Below, in pieces: positions 52,128-59,288 of a DNA stretch of 64,000 nt (position 1 is its first letter; each line of letters begins with the position of its first letter). The stretch comes from JBMOPD01 sp049323615 (GTDB taxonomy: Bacteria; Bacillota; Desulfotomaculia; Desulfotomaculales; Desulfocucumaceae). The position numbers and the translations under genes are program-made. Under the pieces are notes generated by a model that ran no database searches, had not been told where the DNA came from, and saw only the letters and a list, made by a program, of their open reading frames with translations. Where the stretch lies: NCBI GenBank assembly GCA_049323615.1, contig JBMOPD010000022.1, forward strand, positions 9,489 through 73,488. The letters run 5' to 3'.

Positions 52128-52907
52128 CTACTCCTCCTCACTCTTTTCGGGAATCCACCTCCGGTAATCGAAGGTGGTCACGGTGCGCGGAGTGACATAC
52201 TGCTTGCGGGTATTCTCCAGCACCTTGGTCATGTTGATCAGGTGGTAATCGGGGTTGATGTCCACATAGGGGTTCTTGGCCAGGGTGGCCACGCAGATCC
52301 CGGCCGTCACGTAAGACCGCTTGCAATACCCCAGCTGCTGCCCGGCCAGGGACACGCTAATCAGCGGCCTGGCGTCCACCAGCAGGCGGGTGGCCATCCA
52401 CAGGGCCGACCCGGTGGCAAATCCCAGGTCGCTGACCCTGGCCGAACAGAGGGGACCTTTAATCAAGGTTTCCGACCGGCGGTCGGTGGCGTCCACCATG
52501 CCGTACCTGGTGTTCTTTTTCTCGTAGAAATAGCTGCAGTTGGGCTGCCCGCCGCACATGCCGCAGCCGGCGTCCAGGGCGAACTCGCCGGCCAGGCGGT
52601 TGCCCAGAAAGATCACCGCGTCGCTTTCGCGCACCATAACCGCCTCGTACTTGAACATCTCCTCCCAGGCCCGGTTGGTGTACGCCAATTCCTCAATTTT
52701 CCTGGCCAGCTCCTCCTGCTCTTCCTGGCCGTAAACCAGCTCGGCCTCCACCTGGCAGACACCGCCGGCAAAGGGGGCGGTGAGGGCGGCGTTAACCATC
52801 AGCCTGGCGGCCAACAGGGTTCCCTCCCGCCTTCTCAGATCCTGGGGGGAGTACGGGGGGAACTCGTGAATCAACTCCCGGCCCCTGAAATCATCGTGAT
52901 TACCCAA
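52128..52907 (-). CDS. DUF2148 Fe-S protein (first of a pair)
   Basis: A 259-residue protein with cysteines in DAGCGMCGGQPNCSYFY (near residue 130) and in KGPLCSARVSDLGFATGSALW, the same signature order as its neighbour, so the two are paralogues. It is the first gene of the operon, which continues with the second DUF2148, thiolase, SCP2, ligase and dehydrogenase genes. The TTG start at 52907 lies 10 nt after AAGGAGG; a GTG three codons upstream overlaps that site and is less likely. A sigma-54 promoter stands about 130 bp upstream. Confidence 0.8.
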   Translation of the reverse strand: MGNHDDFRGRELIHEFPPYSPQDLRRREGTLLAARLMVNAALTAPFAGGVCQVEAELVYGQEEQEELARKIEELAYTNRAWEEMFKYEAVMVRESDAVIFLGNRLAGEFALDAGCGMCGGQPNCSYFYEKKNTRYGMVDATDRRSETLIKGPLCSARVSDLGFATGSALWMATRLLVDARPLISVSLAGQQLGYCKRSYVTAGICVATLAKNPYVDINPDYHLINMTKVLENTRKQYVTPRTVTTFDYRRWIPEKSEEE

Positions 52908-53044
52908 TTTTTTCACCCCTCCTTAAAAATGCTTTAAGCTGTATGCATTCTAAAATTGTTAATTAGAAAATTATAAATTGTCAGCTTTTTAGCCCATGCC
53001 GCACCTCCTCCTGTTCCAGGAAAAGTTGATGCCGGTTTTTTAAA

Positions 53045-53063
53045 TTTGCAATTCCGGTACCTT
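53045..53063 (-). promoter_or_regulatory. Sigma-54 promoter of the DUF2148/SCP2 operon
   Basis: Minus strand TTAAGGTACCGGAATTGCAAA carries GG (53061-53060) and GC (53049-53048) exactly 10 nt apart and a perfect TTGCA -12 box. The -24 box GGTAC differs from GGCAC by one base. It is about 130 bp ahead of the operon and beside a sigma-54 activator gene. Confidence 0.6.
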
Positions 53064-53245
53064 AAAATAAAAGGAGCTGAAAAATGATTGTTTTTCCGCT
53101 CCAAATCAGCATTTTCCGGGATCACCCAAACTGCTTCGGCCGGCTCCCGCGGCCCCGCGGTGCCACATAAAACGCCACACTCTGCACAACACCCGCCACA
53201 CCGCCCGTTATCACCCGCCCCGGCGGAACCCGGGTGTATCTCCAA

Positions 53246-53265
53246 CTGTTGCACCCTGTTGCGCC
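53246..53265. promoter_or_regulatory. Tandem direct repeat, candidate activator site
   Basis: CTGTTGCACC and CTGTTGCGCC, two adjacent 10-bp copies with one difference, about 185 bp upstream of the sigma-54 promoter and close to the activator gene end. The distance suits an enhancer; 10-bp spacing puts both copies on the same DNA face. Confidence 0.4.
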
Positions 53266-53346
53266 CCGCCGTCACTTTTTCCCGGGCCTTCAAAAAGCAG
53301 GCCATTTTCACAAAAAAAACCTTCCCGGGGAAGGATTTTTTATCTT

Positions 53347-54960
53347 TTAAGTGCTTATTCCGTATTTTTTAAGCCGCCGGTAAACCGTTGTCCGGTTGAC
53401 ACCCAGCAGTTCGGCCACCCTGGTGATGTTGCCGCCGGCCTCTTTGATTGTGTTGAGCAAGCGCTCCTTCTCGGGGTGGCTTTTGTCTTTCCGGCGGGCA
53501 ATGTTTTTCGTCCCCCACTGCAAAAGGGCTTCTATAGTAACTGCCGGCCCGTCCACCAGCACCGCCAGCCTGTCCATGAGATTTTTCAGCTCCCGGACAT
53601 TTCCGGGCCAGTCATACTCAAGCAGCGCCTCCATTGCCCGGCCGTCGATATACAGGGAACGGCCCGCCCTTCCAGCGGCCTCGCCGAGAAAATATTCGGC
53701 CAGCAGGGGAATGTCCTCCCGGCGGTCCCTCAAGGCGGGAATTTTTATATTTATCCCGGCCAGCCTGTAATAAAGGTCCTCCCGGAACCTGCCCCCGGCC
53801 ACCAGGGCCTGCAAGTCCCTGCTGGTGGCCGCCAGCACCCTCACGTCAACCGGGATGGATTTGGCCGATCCCAGCCGGCAGACCACTTTCTCCTCCAGCA
53901 CCCGCAGCAGGCCCACCTGCACCTCGTTGGGCGCGTCCCCCACCTCGTCCAGGAATATCGTCCCGCCGTCGGCCTGCTCAAACCGCCCCGGGTGCCCCCG
54001 CCGCGAGGCGCCGGTAAAGGCCCCCTCGGTATAGCCGAAGAGTTCGCTGTACACCAGATCTCCCGGGATTGCCGCGCAGTTAACGGCCACAAAGGGACTT
54101 TCGGAACGGCTGCTGTAATGGTGGATGGCCCTGGCGAACACCTCCTTGCCGCTCCCGGTCTCGCCCGTCAGCAGCACGTTCAGGCCGGTGCCGGCCACCC
54201 GGCGGGCGGTGTCAAGGGCAAACAGGAAACTGGGCGCGCCGCCCAATAGCTTCATCCGGTCCTGCTGCAGAGGGTTGGCGTGAAAATAATGCCTGGAGGT
54301 TTTTCCCGTCGGAGTCCGGCAAGACCTTAAATCCACAACCTTTTTGTTAAAATCGGCCTCTATCAAACGGGCCATGGCCGCCACCCACCCCATCGAGTGC
54401 AAATTAAGGTATCCGCTGTATGTTGAGGCGTCCACCACCCCGATAATCTCACCGGTGGCGCGGTCGAACATGGGAGACGCCGCGCAGCTGTACGGATGAA
54501 AACCATACGAGTAATGTTCTACGCCCTGCAGCAGTATGTTGGTCCTTTCCTCGATGGCCATGCCGATGGCGTTGGTGCCCGCCGACTTTTCGGCCCACTC
54601 CCCCCCCACCAGGAAGTTATGCTTTTCAGTCAGTCTTTTTATCGTCTGGTTGACCTGTCCCTCCAGGTATACTATTACTCCCCTGGCATTGCTCAAAGAC
54701 AGCGCGCAGTCGCTTACCACCAGGAGCTTTCCGAAGTACTGAAAGTAGGGCCTGGCCACTTCCAGCAGAATTTCCTCCCTTTCGTCCTGGGGGAAAGTCG
54801 CCGCCGTGGCCGGGGCGCTTTCAAGATAGGGGTCCACACCATACTGCCGGGATCTTTTCCAGGAACCGGCCAGGGTGGGGTGCACCTTGGCCGGAAGCGA
54901 ACCTTCCTGCTGGAACAGGTCCCACAGTGACTGGCTGGTATTGAAGTTGGTAAAATCCAC
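53347..54960 (-). CDS. AcoR-type sigma-54-dependent activator with GAF domain
   Basis: A 537-residue regulator. The N-terminal half has a GAF-like sensor (EKSAGTNAIGMAIEERTNILLQGVEHY...CAASPMFD), as in AcoR. The AAA+ domain has Walker A GETGSGKE, the sigma-54 contact loop GAFTGA and FLDEVGDAP. The C-terminal Fis helix-turn-helix contains GNITRVAELLGVNRTTVYRRL. It has no receiver domain, so it should respond to a small ligand. Sigma-54 promoters lie on both sides, before the DUF2148 operon downstream and before the MBL gene on the other strand. GTG start with GGGGG upstream. Confidence 0.93.
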   Translation of the reverse strand: MDFTNFNTSQSLWDLFQQEGSLPAKVHPTLAGSWKRSRQYGVDPYLESAPATAATFPQDEREEILLEVARPYFQYFGKLLVVSDCALSLSNARGVIVYLEGQVNQTIKRLTEKHNFLVGGEWAEKSAGTNAIGMAIEERTNILLQGVEHYSYGFHPYSCAASPMFDRATGEIIGVVDASTYSGYLNLHSMGWVAAMARLIEADFNKKVVDLRSCRTPTGKTSRHYFHANPLQQDRMKLLGGAPSFLFALDTARRVAGTGLNVLLTGETGSGKEVFARAIHHYSSRSESPFVAVNCAAIPGDLVYSELFGYTEGAFTGASRRGHPGRFEQADGGTIFLDEVGDAPNEVQVGLLRVLEEKVVCRLGSAKSIPVDVRVLAATSRDLQALVAGGRFREDLYYRLAGINIKIPALRDRREDIPLLAEYFLGEAAGRAGRSLYIDGRAMEALLEYDWPGNVRELKNLMDRLAVLVDGPAVTIEALLQWGTKNIARRKDKSHPEKERLLNTIKEAGGNITRVAELLGVNRTTVYRRLKKYGIST

Positions 54961-55282
54961 GGCGTCACCCCCATGGCCCGAAAGAATTAATCAAATCGTT
55001 AAAATTCTGAATTATAAATTATTTTATTACTTTATGAAATTTTATTCAATAAATATGGACATACAAATTTCGCCATTTTTTTGTAACGAAATAAAGCCAT
55101 GTCCACAATGCTTTTCACTTTATCACACTGTGTCCTTTGCCGGTTGAAAATCTCTGCCGCATGAAACTGCCGGCGGGCGGTTTGGCCTGAAAATTGCAGG
55201 GATTATTAAGCAGAGTGTCAAAAACTTACCGGAGGGTCAAAGTTCCCGGCACAAGACAGATTACAAAGGAGAGTGGGTCGCG
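54961..55282. other. 322-bp divergent promoter region
   Basis: Lies between the divergent activator and MBL-hydrolase genes. The MBL side carries a sigma-54 promoter (55181-55199). Inverted TGGACAT (around 55055) and ATGTCCA (around 55101) elements, and TGTCC again near 55134, may be activator sites. Confidence 0.55.
55181..55199 (+). promoter_or_regulatory. Sigma-54 promoter of the MBL-fold hydrolase gene
   Basis: TTTGGCCTGAAAATTGCAG has GG at 55184-55185 and GC at 55196-55197 with 10 nt between. TTGGC and ATTGCA match both boxes well. It is about 85 bp ahead of the start codon and divergent from a sigma-54 activator gene. Confidence 0.7.
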
Positions 55283-56266
55283 TTGATTGAAGAAATCCTG
55301 CCAAGCCTCTACCGGCTGGAAATTCCCCTGCCCAACAGTCCCTTAAAGGCCGTCAATTCATATGTAATTAAAGCCCCGGGACGGAATTTGATTATCGACA
55401 CCGGGATGAACCGCACAGAGTGCCTGGCCGCAATGCAGTCGGGCCTGGAAAAGCTGGGCGTCGATTTAAGGAGAACCGATTTTTTCATTACCCATATGCA
55501 TGCGGACCATTCGGGGCTGGTTTCAGAACTGGCCGCGAAAACTTCGCTGATATACTGCAGTGGTCCGGACGCCGGCATGATCAGCCCGGTTTTCAGCCCC
55601 GAAGAATTCCTGCGCCACATAACAGACTTTGCCCGGATGGTGGGCTTCCCGGAAAAAGTCCTGCAAAAAGCCCTCCTCCAGCACCCCGGGTTTAAATACA
55701 GCGCCAGGGGGCGGCTGGAATTCCGCCTCGTAAAGGAAGGCGACACCATCAGCATCGGGGGCTATACTTTCAGCTGTGTGGAAACCCCCGGCCATACCGG
55801 GGGGCACATGTGCCTCCACGAACCCGGCAGAAAAATACTGGTGTCCGGGGACCACATCCTGGGCGACATAACCCCCAACATTTCCTCCTGGTCCGATGAA
55901 GGAAATCCCCTGCAGGAATACATGGCAAGCCTTGACAAGGTTTCCGTTTTGGACATCGATATTGTTTTGCCCGGACACAGGAGTATCATCAACAACTGCC
56001 GGGAGAGAATCAAGGAGCTAAAACTGCACCACCGGGAAAGAACCGAGGAGGTGCTTTCCATTTTGAAACACGGCAGCCGGGACCCCTACCAGGTGGCCTC
56101 GGAGATGAGCTGGGACATGACCTATGATTCCTGGGACCTGTTCCCCGCCCCGCAGAAGTGGTTCGCCACCGGGGAAGCCATTGCCCACCTGAAGTACCTT
56201 GAGGAAAAGCATGTGATAAAAAGGGAAGTCCAAAACCAGAAGGTTATGTTTTACTTAAGCGCCTGA
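55283..56266 (+). CDS. MBL-fold metallo-hydrolase
   Basis: A 327-residue protein. Metal ligands: THMHADHSG (H-x-H-x-D-H), the His in CVETPGHTGGHMCLHEP, Asp in LVSGDHILGD and His in VLPGHRS. The last 80 residues form a helical or winged-helix-like tail ending LKYLEEKHVIKREVQNQK. Family members hydrolyse thioesters, lactones, glutathione adducts and similar. A thioesterase or lactonase role is an inference from its acyl-CoA surroundings. TTG start at 55283 with AAAGGAGAG upstream. Confidence 0.9.
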   Translation: MIEEILPSLYRLEIPLPNSPLKAVNSYVIKAPGRNLIIDTGMNRTECLAAMQSGLEKLGVDLRRTDFFITHMHADHSGLVSELAAKTSLIYCSGPDAGMISPVFSPEEFLRHITDFARMVGFPEKVLQKALLQHPGFKYSARGRLEFRLVKEGDTISIGGYTFSCVETPGHTGGHMCLHEPGRKILVSGDHILGDITPNISSWSDEGNPLQEYMASLDKVSVLDIDIVLPGHRSIINNCRERIKELKLHHRERTEEVLSILKHGSRDPYQVASEMSWDMTYDSWDLFPAPQKWFATGEAIAHLKYLEEKHVIKREVQNQKVMFYLSA

Positions 56267-56542
56267 ATTTGAGGCGCAAATTTTCCGCCTGATGGCGAAT
56301 ACCACGGTATTGGCGCTGTCGGGACACTGCAGTTCCTGGACCAGGTTGATCCAGTCTTCGGCCGGAGTCTGCCGGCAGGCCGCCGTTAAATATGGAAACA
56401 TGGCCGACAATGCGTACAGGCAAAGCGGGGAACCGTCTTCCGGAATAACCAGCGGGTCCTTGAAAAGGAGCCTCTGCCCGGCCCGGTAACCGGCGGAACA
56501 GTATCCTTTGACGGATTTTACTTCCATTTCAAGCTCTTTCAT
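56255..56542 (-). CDS. TIGR04076 family protein
   Basis: A 95-residue protein with the family layout: an N-terminal MEVKSVKGYCSAGYRAGQRLLF, a middle ALSAMFPYLTAACR and a conserved CPDS near the end (CPDSANTVVFAIRR). It has three to five conserved Cys; function unknown. It converges on the MBL gene, and its end overlaps that gene's 3' end by 12 nt. ATG start with AAGGAGG. Confidence 0.8.
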   Translation of the reverse strand: MKELEMEVKSVKGYCSAGYRAGQRLLFKDPLVIPEDGSPLCLYALSAMFPYLTAACRQTPAEDWINLVQELQCPDSANTVVFAIRRKICASNSGA

Positions 56543-56607
56543 TTTTAAAAGCCTCCTTTTACCATTTTTTGCTTGTTTTATTTTATCCCCGTCTGCCGGG
56601 GTTGCGC

Positions 56608-56625
56608 AAGGGTTTTAGTTTGCGG
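56608..56625 (+). promoter_or_regulatory. Weak sigma-54-like promoter candidate upstream of KASIII gene
   Basis: AAGGGTTTTAGTTTGCGG has GG (56610-56611) and GC (56622-56623) 10 nt apart and TTTGC. The -24 box has only the GG. Tentative. Confidence 0.25.
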
Positions 56626-56672
56626 GAACCCAAATCATAAAAGGAGTTTTCATTAATTGGAAGAAAATTATT

Positions 56673-56690
56673 ATTGTTCAGACGAACAAT
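56673..56690. promoter_or_regulatory. 18-bp palindrome upstream of the KASIII gene
   Basis: ATTGTTC-AGAC-GAACAAT, a perfect 7-bp inverted repeat around 4 nt, 30 bp ahead of the KASIII start. It is the size and form of a TetR-type operator. No such regulator is in the window. Confidence 0.45.
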
Positions 56691-56720
56691 GAGAATAGGT
56701 TTTATCGGGGGGTATGGGTA

Positions 56721-57713
56721 ATGCAAAGCTGGAAAAGGGCCGGCGGAGTGGCGGGTGTCGGAATTGCCCTGCCCGAACGGGTGGTAACCAACGATGAACT
56801 GGGAAAGCGGTTTGGCGTGGACGGAGACTGGATTACCAGCCGCAGCGGGGTAAGGGAGCGCAGAATAGCCGATCCCGGCCGGGCGGCCAGCGATTTTGCC
56901 GTTCCTGCGGCTCAACAGGCCCTGGCCCAGGCCGGGGTAAAGCCGGAAGAAGTGGACCTGATCATATTTGCCACCAACACACCGGATAACATCGTTCCCA
57001 TAGCCGGCTGCACCACCCAGCAAAAGCTGGGCGCCGTGCGGGCGGGCGCTTTTGACCTGATCGCCGGCTGCAGCGGATCCATCTACGCCCTGGCCATCGC
57101 GGCACAGTTTATCGCCACGGGAATTTATGATACCATATTGGTTATCGGGGCGGAGATAATGAACTCCATCCTGGACTGGGAAGACCGCAGCACGTGCGTC
57201 CTTTTCGGTGACGGCGCCGGCGCCCTGGTGATGCGCCCGGTTCCCGCAGGAAGAGGTGTGCTTTCCTTTTACCTGGGAGCCCAGGGAGAGGAGAACCCCA
57301 GCATAATCATCCCGGCGGGCGGGTCCCGGATGCCCCCTACCCGGGAGACTGTGGAAAAAAGGCTGCACTATGTGCAGATGAAGGGGCAGGAAGTGTTTCG
57401 CTTCGCCGTCCGGGCCCAGGACAAAGTCTGCCAGGACGTGCTTGACATGGCGGGACTGACGGCCAGGGACGTGGACCTGTTCATCCCCCACCAGGCCAAC
57501 CTGCGCATCATCGAGGGAGCGGCCAAACGCCTGGGCATCCCCATGGAAAAGGTGCTGGTCACCCTGGATAAATTCGGCAATACATCGGCCGCATCCATTC
57601 CCATGGCCCTGGCCCGGGCGGTGTCCACGGGCCGCCTGAAAACCGGGGACGTGGTACTTTTGACCGGCTTCGGCGCGGGCCTCACCTACGCCGGGATGAT
57701 CATGCGCTGGTAG
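56721..57713 (+). CDS. fabH: 3-oxoacyl-ACP synthase III (KASIII/FabH-like)
   Basis: A 330-residue thiolase-fold synthase. The active-site Cys is C117 in AGCSGSIYAL, the His lies in FIPHQANLRI and the Asn in KFGNTSAASIPMALA, so the Cys-His-Asn triad is complete. FabH condenses acyl-CoA with malonyl-ACP to begin fatty-acid synthesis. Here no other fab gene is adjacent, so a paralogue in another condensation is also possible. ATG start at 56721. It is alone on its strand. Confidence 0.85.
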   Translation: MQSWKRAGGVAGVGIALPERVVTNDELGKRFGVDGDWITSRSGVRERRIADPGRAASDFAVPAAQQALAQAGVKPEEVDLIIFATNTPDNIVPIAGCTTQQKLGAVRAGAFDLIAGCSGSIYALAIAAQFIATGIYDTILVIGAEIMNSILDWEDRSTCVLFGDGAGALVMRPVPAGRGVLSFYLGAQGEENPSIIIPAGGSRMPPTRETVEKRLHYVQMKGQEVFRFAVRAQDKVCQDVLDMAGLTARDVDLFIPHQANLRIIEGAAKRLGIPMEKVLVTLDKFGNTSAASIPMALARAVSTGRLKTGDVVLLTGFGAGLTYAGMIMRW

Positions 57714-57828
57714 TATCCATACGCTCCGGAGACGGCTAATCGCCCGAAAACGCTGGAAATACTTCAACCACACCGTTTTATTCCAGCAGTATAGATCCGG
57801 CAGCTGACCAGGGGTAAAACCTGGTTTA

Positions 57829-57870
57829 ACAGCCCCTTCCGGGATCCATGCTTATCCCAGGGGGGGCTGT
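57829..57870. terminator. Hairpin after the KASIII gene, weak terminator candidate
   Basis: ACAGCCCC (57829-57836) and GGGGCTGT (57863-57870) with inner GGGATCC.../...ATCCC pairing. No clean T tract on either strand. Confidence 0.35.
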
Positions 57871-57877
57871 AATATAG

Positions 57878-58153
57878 CTATGTTGATCTTACAACTTCCT
57901 CGACATCCTGGTACCATTTGATCTTGGTTCCAATTAATGACCGGATATTCCATTTAAGACCCTTTTGCGCCTCTTCTATCCACTTCTTAATTTCATTTAC
58001 CCTGTTTTCTATCAGCTTAACCTCGTCCAACCCAAACATGCCTTTACATTCCGGCAGGAATTCCAAAACCTTGTCCAGATTGGTTTTAAATGTATAATAA
58101 AATCCCCAGTTCTTATGATTGACAAGGACATTAGGATATGGTACATATTTCAT
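57878..58153 (-). CDS. Small low-GC protein of unknown function
   Basis: A 91-residue hydrophilic, helix-rich, Lys/Glu-rich protein (for example EVKLIENRVNEIKKWIEEAQ), much lower in GC than the genes to its left. No family is recognised. No clear Shine-Dalgarno stands before the ATG; the upstream DNA is a heptamer array that runs to the start codon. It may be the remnant of a longer gene or a foreign gene at the edge of the low-GC module. Confidence 0.45.
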   Translation of the reverse strand: MKYVPYPNVLVNHKNWGFYYTFKTNLDKVLEFLPECKGMFGLDEVKLIENRVNEIKKWIEEAQKGLKWNIRSLIGTKIKWYQDVEEVVRST

Positions 58154-58178
58154 ATGTCGGATTTCAGATTTCAGAGGT
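58151..58178. repeat. Heptamer array (four units)
   Basis: CATATGT, CGGATTT, CAGATTT, CAGAGGT. It lies between the divergent small low-GC gene and the GntR gene. Confidence 0.5.
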
Positions 58179-58248
58179 CTGTAACTTCCTTTTTAGGGAG
58201 GCTTGACTAGAAAATTCCAGAACTGCAGAGAAAAGGGATGTAGAACTT

Positions 58249-58932
58249 ATGTTGAATGTGATTTCCCTCCGCGAGCAGGTGTATCAATATTTGCGCGATA
58301 AAATCCATGCAGGAGAGTTGCGTCCGGGTTCTTTTATCAACCTGGATAGATTGAGTATGGAGTTGTCGATTAGTAAGACCCCGTTAAAGGAAGCGCTCAT
58401 TAAACTAGAGTGTGAAGGCTTTGTCGAGATTCTCCCACGGCGGGGGTTTTTAGTAAAAAAGCTAACTTACCAGGAAATTAGGGATTATTATGAAATCATT
58501 GGATCCCTGGAATCCTCTGTTGTTCTATCAGTATTTGACCAGATCACCACTGATCATATTGCTGAAATGAAGCGCAGCAATGCGGAACAATTGAAAGCTT
58601 TGGAAGACAATGAACTTGATACGTATCATCAATTAAATCTCGACTTTCATGATATTTTCCTAAATTTATCACCCAACATGACTTTGCGCAGATACCTCAC
58701 ACCCCTCAAACAACGGCTTTATGACTTTCCCAGGCGCCGGTACTGGAAGGAGTGGGAACTGATAAACCTTGAGGAGCACAAAAAACTCATAAAATGTTTC
58801 GAAGATGGCGACCGTGAAGGTGCTGCGCGGGTTATTAAAGAAGAACACTGGGGATGGAAGGTTCATGAACCATACTTCATTCAGTTCTATGAACTAAATA
58901 ACGCCTCCAAAAATCCGGAACACTTTATTTAG
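58249..58932 (+). CDS. GntR-family regulator with FCD-type domain
   Basis: A 227-residue regulator. The N-terminal winged helix starts LREQVYQYLRDKIHAGELRPGS and has SISKTPLKEALIKLECEGFVEILPRRGFLV. The C-terminal FCD-like helical domain includes the metal-binding type segment HQLNLDFHDIF. FadR/FCD members usually repress a neighbouring catabolic operon until the substrate appears. The operon of dimethylglycine-dehydrogenase-like and ETF genes follows on the same strand, after a terminator. ATG start; the Shine-Dalgarno is weak. Confidence 0.9.
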   Translation: MLNVISLREQVYQYLRDKIHAGELRPGSFINLDRLSMELSISKTPLKEALIKLECEGFVEILPRRGFLVKKLTYQEIRDYYEIIGSLESSVVLSVFDQITTDHIAEMKRSNAEQLKALEDNELDTYHQLNLDFHDIFLNLSPNMTLRRYLTPLKQRLYDFPRRRYWKEWELINLEEHKKLIKCFEDGDREGAARVIKEEHWGWKVHEPYFIQFYELNNASKNPEHFI

Positions 58933-58952
58933 AAAGATGACCGGCTAAATAT

Positions 58953-58996
58953 AGCATATTCACCTGTGCTTGGTCATAGGGGAAAATGCTTTTTTT
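58953..58996 (+). terminator. Terminator of the gntR gene
   Basis: GCATATTCACC pairs imperfectly with GGGGAAAATGC, followed by TTTTTTT. It lies 20 bp past the gene. Confidence 0.65.
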
Positions 58997-59113
58997 ATTT
59001 GCTTATGCAGCTCCGGTCAGCATACAATGATACCGGTTGGGCAGATAGTAAATACGCGGCAGGTTTTGGCCTACAACCGGTTTTACAATTTACATGGTTA
59101 CTAAATTACTTGA

Positions 59114-59142
59114 TTGACAATTGAAATAGGATATGATATATT
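59114..59142 (+). promoter_or_regulatory. Sigma-A promoter of the DMGDH-ETF operon
   Basis: TTGACA at 59114-59119, 17 nt, TATATT at 59137-59142: a near-ideal vegetative promoter about 150 bp ahead of the dehydrogenase gene. A heptamer array begins 9 bp downstream, near the probable transcription start. Confidence 0.7.
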
Positions 59143-59150
59143 CTTTAAAG

Positions 59151-59178
59151 AGAAATTTCAGATTTCAGATTTCAGGAG
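59151..59178. repeat. Heptamer array (four units)
   Basis: AGAAATT, TCAGATT, TCAGATT, TCAGGAG, at the probable transcription start of the DMGDH-ETF operon. Confidence 0.6.
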
Positions 59179-59288
59179 GGGGCTTTATGGCTTGAACACT
59201 TATGACTGTGAGTATACATAAAAAGGCTCAAATTCAAGGTAAAAAATCGCTGTTAAATTTTTGTTAACAATGGATTAAGGAGGCCGAC

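Larger units (their letters stand above)
52908..53346. other. 439-bp control region of the DUF2148/SCP2 operon
   Basis: Between the AcoR-type activator stop and the operon start. It contains a sigma-54 promoter candidate (53045-53063) and a direct repeat (53246-53265), annotated separately. I see no credible gene. Confidence 0.65.
58933..59288. other. 356-bp leader region of the DMGDH-ETF operon
   Basis: Contains the GntR-gene terminator (58953-58996), a sigma-A promoter (59114-59142) and a heptamer array (59151-59178). No additional gene was seen. Confidence 0.6.
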
